64,000 bases of DNA from Asterias rubens (Eukaryota; Echinodermata; Asteroidea; Forcipulatida; Asteriidae). The notes below the pieces were generated by a model, which saw nothing but the letters and a program-made list of their open reading frames with translations, did not search any database and was not told the DNA's origin. Position 1 is the first letter of the stretch. Each line of letters opens with the position of its first letter. Both the position numbers and the translations under genes were made by a program. The stretch covers positions 10,283,526 through 10,347,525 of the forward strand of contig NC_047083.1 in NCBI RefSeq assembly GCF_902459465.1. Reading direction: 5' to 3'. This document shows positions 60,094-64,000 of the stretch, one piece after another.

Positions 60094-62498
60094 ATGCAAG
60101 CAATCCTCGTAGGAATCTTTTTGGTAGCGGCATGTAAGTAGATTCGGATTACAATCAAATAATTATTTTATCAAAGAATATTTCCAAAAATTAATAATCC
60201 ACAAAATTATTACATTATTTAAAATAGCATGCTGACTTATATTTGTATTTTTAGAAGAAAAAAACTCCCTTTAGAACATTTTTTGTGAGAGTACGGGCAT
60301 TTGACATAACGTGTTTAGGGGTGCATTCAAAGGCACCGGACACTATTTGTATAACTTTTCAAAATAATTGTTAGCATAAAAACTTACCTGACAACGAGCA
60401 ATGGTAGTATAAAACACTGTGAGAAAAGGCTGCCAACGAAATTATGAAAAAGAAGTAATTTCCCAGTAAAATAATATTCAAATTGATTTCGAAACCCCAC
60501 GCGTGAGGTCTCGAAATCAAGCATACGAAAGCTTACAACTTCGTGCGCCAACGGTGTTTTTCGTTTATAATTCTCTTGCAAATTCGATGACCAGTTTGTG
60601 TTTTTTTAGCCCAAATTTGAACAGGTTTGTTTTGTATGCATATTGGTGAATATACTGCTTTGACAATATTACCAAAGGTCAACCCTCTCGACACCGACAC
60701 ACTCATCAAATTGTTGAACTCCCAATAGTTCTGCCAAATGCCAACCACATTATGCCCAACTTACAAGACTCACAAATCATTGAGGCTGGACACTATCACC
60801 CTCTCCCAGGAAACTCAGATGTCGATTGAAAAATATTATACTCCCATAGGGCCTACACAAACCCAAACCAGAGCAAGAATCTTAGGAATTTAATTGTACT
60901 CCCCTTAAATTTGTTATACCTGCTCGCTCAAGCCTAGTCATGAATATTCATTGTTCAAAACAACCAATCAAAAACCCGTATTGAAGTCACATTACTTCTA
61001 TGCATATATAAGATGGCTCACCAAGTTTAAGGAATTTTAAGGCGCGGTTTGGCCACTCAACATAAACACTTGTTATCTTACAAGACACAACTTAAAATTA
61101 TACTTCATGCATTACGGCCATTCACATAATATATTACGTTACTCTTTTAACCATTATTTCTGAAGTAATTTGCCACTTTTATTTCACTCAGTGACAAAAT
61201 GGTAAGAGTGGTTGTAGATCTGAGTCCATTACAGTGTGACGTCATGTTTATTTTGCAGTCTGCGGTGCCGATGCTACAATGCAATGCTACAATTGCACAC
61301 TGCTCTCTATGACGTTCAGTGGTCAAGAAATGCAAGTTGGTGAGAAAGGATGTCAGGATCCTTTCAACAATTTGAACATCACACTTGTACCATGTGAGAC
61401 ATCGTGCGTGGTAAGAAAGACAACTCGACCTCTTTTAATAGATGCATTATGACGCTCTCGTTTAGAGTAGCTCTTGTTCGTATTCCGGAGGCCATTTTGT
61501 CCTCCATGGATGAACACAGAGTTTTCCAGAGTTTTCCATTGCCAAGGTCGCGTTATAACTCGGTGTATTACCCCCACGCTATGGCCATATACAAATAAAA
61601 ACATGGTCAACGTCCCTACTCGTTTCCTTTTTAGAGACCGTTTTTTTGTTTTTTTTAATACCGGAAAATATATGTTATATTTTAACGATCTCAGCAACAC
61701 AACAACAATATAGCACCGCTATTTGTCTTAAAAATGTGTCGGGTAGCCATTTTGAAAAAAAAGAAAAAGAAAAAAAAAGGCCCTCCTCATTCCATTTCCA
61801 ACAAGGGAGGATGCTAAACATGTTTGTTGTTTTACTTGGCCTTTAGTTTTAGCCTTGAGATTGGAAAGGTTCGACTTTGTACAATAACCTCTCAGCGTCA
61901 CACAGTCTTCTAGACGCCGACCACGATTTCATTTTCGGCTCAGGCTAGCTTGGCCCCGCGGTTATTTTGACAATATTGCCCTCGACCTCTTTTAATAGAT
62001 GCATTATGGCGCTCTCGTTTAGAGTAGCTCTTGTTCGTATTCCGGAGGCCATTTTGTCCTCCATGGATGAACAGAGTTTTCCAGAGTTTTCCTTAGTATA
62101 GAATTTCCATCCTTAAAGAAATACCTGATTATAGGACATTATAGATGCACATTTTCTATTTCGAATCTGCCACCTCTCAAATAGGAAAATTTTTTACAAG
62201 ATCATAATTTTTGTATCCTGTATAATTATATTAAAAAAAAAATAACTAAATAATTGAGTTATTTTATTTTTACTTTGTGTATTAGAAATCCATTTCCGAA
62301 GGAAGCATGCCCTCTATAAGGCGATGGTGCTACGACGAGCCTTCAATCCCAGAATGCACGCAATTGGAAAATTTTGAAATTATGGGTATAACTGTGAGTC
62401 AATATTGCTGCACTGGAGACAAATGTAACAATGCTGGAGCGGTTGGGTTAAGTCTAATCCTTGCAATTACTGCCGCAATTACTGCACTTCTGTTTTAG
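60094..62498 (+). CDS. Ly6/uPAR three-finger protein, GPI-anchored type (gene 2)
   Basis: Exons: 60094-60133 (ATG; acceptor of the 5' UTR exon at 60054-60055), 61259-61410, 62286-62498 (stop TAG). GT-AG, phases 1 and 0, 134 residues. Signal peptide about residues 1-19 (MQAILVGIFLVAAFCGADA). Mature chain with ten cysteines in LU spacing: CYNC, GC, CETSC, WC, EC, then QYCCTGDKCNN. N-glycosylation site NIT before the third group. Hydrophobic tail AVGLSLILAITAAITALLF fits GPI attachment. The middle exon is 152 bp and ends ...SCV exactly as in the gene at 46799, so the two are paralogues by architecture, though strongly diverged in sequence. Family members act at the cell surface; no specific ligand is inferable. 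Intron 1 holds a family-A MITE; intron 2 holds a repeat-flanked insertion. Confidence 0.9.
60327..60685. mobile_element. MITE family A in intron 1 of Ly6 gene 2
   Basis: AAAGGCACCGGACACTATTT, GAGGTCTCGAAATCAAGCAT and a decayed right end (TTACCAAAGGTCAACCC). Confidence 0.7.
61424..62093. mobile_element. Insertion flanked by 115-bp direct repeats in intron 2 of Ly6 gene 2
   Basis: CTCGACCTCTTTTAATAGAT...CCAGAGTTTTCC occurs at 61424-61538 and 61981-62093 with one substitution and one two-base deletion (AACACAGAG or AACAGAG). The 440 bp between contain the block also present at 57612-57985 and end inside a family-E MITE. The left repeat starts 13 bp after the splice donor at 61411. Confidence 0.8.
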
Positions 62499-62599
62499 TG
62501 ACGTATACTAAAGCGGTCTTTCACAACGTAATTTCCATCTGAAATCAATATGCACAAGTATACATTTCATTCGATAACTAATTAAGTAGAAATGGGGGC

Positions 62600-62745
62600 T
62601 TTTTGAACGCGTGGTGGCGGCAGACTTAATACGTAAATTCCATTGCTCTCGTTAATGTGCGTATGCGCAGAACTACGTTAACAATTTAAATTTACATAGT
62701 ATGTCTGCTGCCACCTAGCGTTCAAGCTGAGTCTTTTGTGATAAT
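62600..62745. mobile_element. MITE family J, copy 1
   Basis: GAACGCGTGGTGGCGGCAGA at the left and TCTGCTGCCACCTAGCGTTC at the right; interior GTGCGTATGCGCAGAACTAC. Confidence 0.85.
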
Positions 62746-62771
62746 AATTGAATTACAACACAACTCTTCAA

Positions 62772-62777
62772 AATAAA
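62772..62777 (+). terminator. Candidate poly(A) signal of Ly6 gene 2
   Basis: AATAAA 274 bp after the stop codon, just past the family-J MITE, which would then be part of the 3' UTR. Confidence 0.45.
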
Positions 62778-63024
62778 GCTTTGATGTGAACAGACAGCTA
62801 TTGGTATACTTCAATCATATCTGTTTAGTGTAATAATTATCAGCAAGTGCGGAGATTTCATTGTTTAAATCGTCTAATTTTATTGACATTATTTGGGAAA
62901 TGTCAAGTCCATTTGCTTTTCGTTTCTAGAGACTAAGTTAAACTCCTTATCTAGCTCAAAGTTCACAAAGTCCTTACCTCTAGTGGTTTAAGGACTGGAA
63001 AGTGTCTTAACAGGCTAGAAATTG

Positions 63025-63168
63025 GGTGACTTTTAGGACGCTTGGTGGCAGCAGACTTACCACATCAATCCATTGGTTCTCGGTTATGTGCGCATGCTCA
63101 GAACTACGTAAACAATTGAAATTTATCTGGTACATCTGCTGCCACCTAGCGTTCAAAAGTCTCTTAAT
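63025..63168. mobile_element. MITE family J, copy 2
   Basis: GGACGCTTGGTGGCAGCAGA and TCTGCTGCCACCTAGCGTTC with interior GTGCGCATGCTCAGAACTAC; same orientation as copy 1, about 280 bp apart. Confidence 0.88.
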
Positions 63169-63256
63169 TGAGGTTTATGGTGTCTCTTCAAACTATTGGA
63201 GGAAACGTTCAACTAAAACCAAACACTCAAACTGAAGCTTAGCATTTGCCATCCAC

Positions 63257-63411
63257 ATAGACCTTTTCGCAAATACCGGGGCGCGCGCGTAAAGCTTGGA
63301 ATTAGGTGCATTGTGGTCTTGCTGGTATCCAAATTTGATCCATATCTATCCCACAATGCACCTCATTCAACAGTCTGCACTTGCGCATTGGTATTTTCGA
63401 TAAGGTCTATT
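63257..63411. mobile_element. MITE with ATAGACCTTTTCGCAAATACC ends
   Basis: Left ATAGACCTTTTCGCAAATAC and right GTATTTTCGATAAGGTCTAT are imperfect inverted repeats. The interior mirrors AGGTGCATTGTGG and CCACAATGCACCT and has GGGGCGCGCGCG near one end. It resembles in style the MITE at 33117. Confidence 0.8.
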
Positions 63412-64000
63412 GAGTTGTACACCATGACATTGACGTGTATACATTGTCAATTGAAGACAAGATTTCTAGTAAAAGAGATGAATTAAGTAAAAGTTTGGTA
63501 TTTAAACCGTCCGCTATGCCATAATGGATATTACTCGGCTTTGACTTAAAATAAACTTAACAAAATGTGCAACTCGATATGGAACCTATAGATGTGTCAG
63601 TAATTTTAAGACATGATAAAAATGAAAAATGATGCACTGTACTGTACATGTATACAAATTGTTGTTTTTAGCAAGGCATAATATGCCATTTTTTATAGTT
63701 CTTGTTTTGTCTTTATGTGTAACACACAGCATTGGTAACACTATGTTTATACTGACTTTTTATTGTAGACTAGCTTGTTTTTTACCCTGTGTAATTGTTG
63801 TTGTAGCCATTAACTACAGTCTCAATAAAACAACATTATTTATAAATGTTGATCTCATTCTTCTTGATTTGTTCAAATTATTGATTTTTAAAAACCTGGA
63901 TTGATGCGATGACGTGAGCCCTGGAAATACACGCAGGCCTCCGATGTAATGGTTTCTGTTCCCCCTGGTCTCGGCCTTGGTGCACCTTCAATTATTTCCC
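63412..64000. other. Right edge, nothing coding recognised
   Basis: AT-rich. The frame at 63629-63904 is hydrophobic and T-rich without splice or homology support. A SINE- or exon-like CTGGTCTCGGCCTTGGTGCACC lies at the very end but cannot be judged. Confidence 0.4.

Noticed and set aside
63629-63904. 91-codon hydrophobic frame near the right edge
   Set aside because: T-rich low-complexity DNA gives Phe/Leu/Val-rich frames; no supporting signals.

Overview
The window is animal nuclear DNA: AT-rich, intron-rich genes with GT-AG splice sites, dense short non-autonomous transposons (MITEs), tRNA-derived SINEs, LINE tails and many minisatellites. Gene content (TTLL1, PHRF1, a SEFIR-domain adaptor, two Ly6/uPAR genes) and the style of the dominant MITE (ends near TTAAAGGCACTGGACAC, about 20 copies here) point to an invertebrate deuterostome. 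I lean to an echinoderm, most likely a sea star; that is recognition from memory, not a search result.

Layout. 15-14991 (+): the last ten coding exons of TTLL1, a tubulin glutamylase subunit; the 5' part lies off the window. Four of its introns carry different minisatellites (85-, 22-, 32- and 18/80-bp units). 14992-19249: 3' flank and repeats. 19250-23247 (-): a six-exon gene for a 501-residue adaptor with an N-terminal MyD88-like death domain and a C-terminal SEFIR domain of the Act1/TRAF3IP2 (IL-17 receptor adaptor) type. 23248-26560: flank with a LINE tail and MITEs. About 26560-41643 (+): PHRF1, complete (2166 residues), with acidic N-terminus, RING, PHD, basic region, a 4.4-kb RS-rich exon and a C-terminal SRI-like CTD-binding segment. 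Its giant exon ends in a 101-bp triplication of the exon-intron boundary. 41644-46798: repeats. 46799-49019 (-) and 60094-62498 (+): two divergently oriented Ly6/uPAR three-finger genes with identical exon architecture. The 11 kb between them is mostly repeats, with one plausible TATA promoter and first exon for the plus-strand gene. 62499-64000: two MITE families, nothing coding recognised.

The genes do not form one pathway: cilium/axoneme tubulin modification (TTLL1), innate or IL-17-type signalling (death-SEFIR adaptor), transcription-coupled RNA processing and ubiquitylation (PHRF1), and GPI-anchored surface proteins (Ly6). Exon joins were checked by hand for reading phase; all four gene models keep frame. 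Coordinates of dispersed repeats are approximate to about 10 bp.
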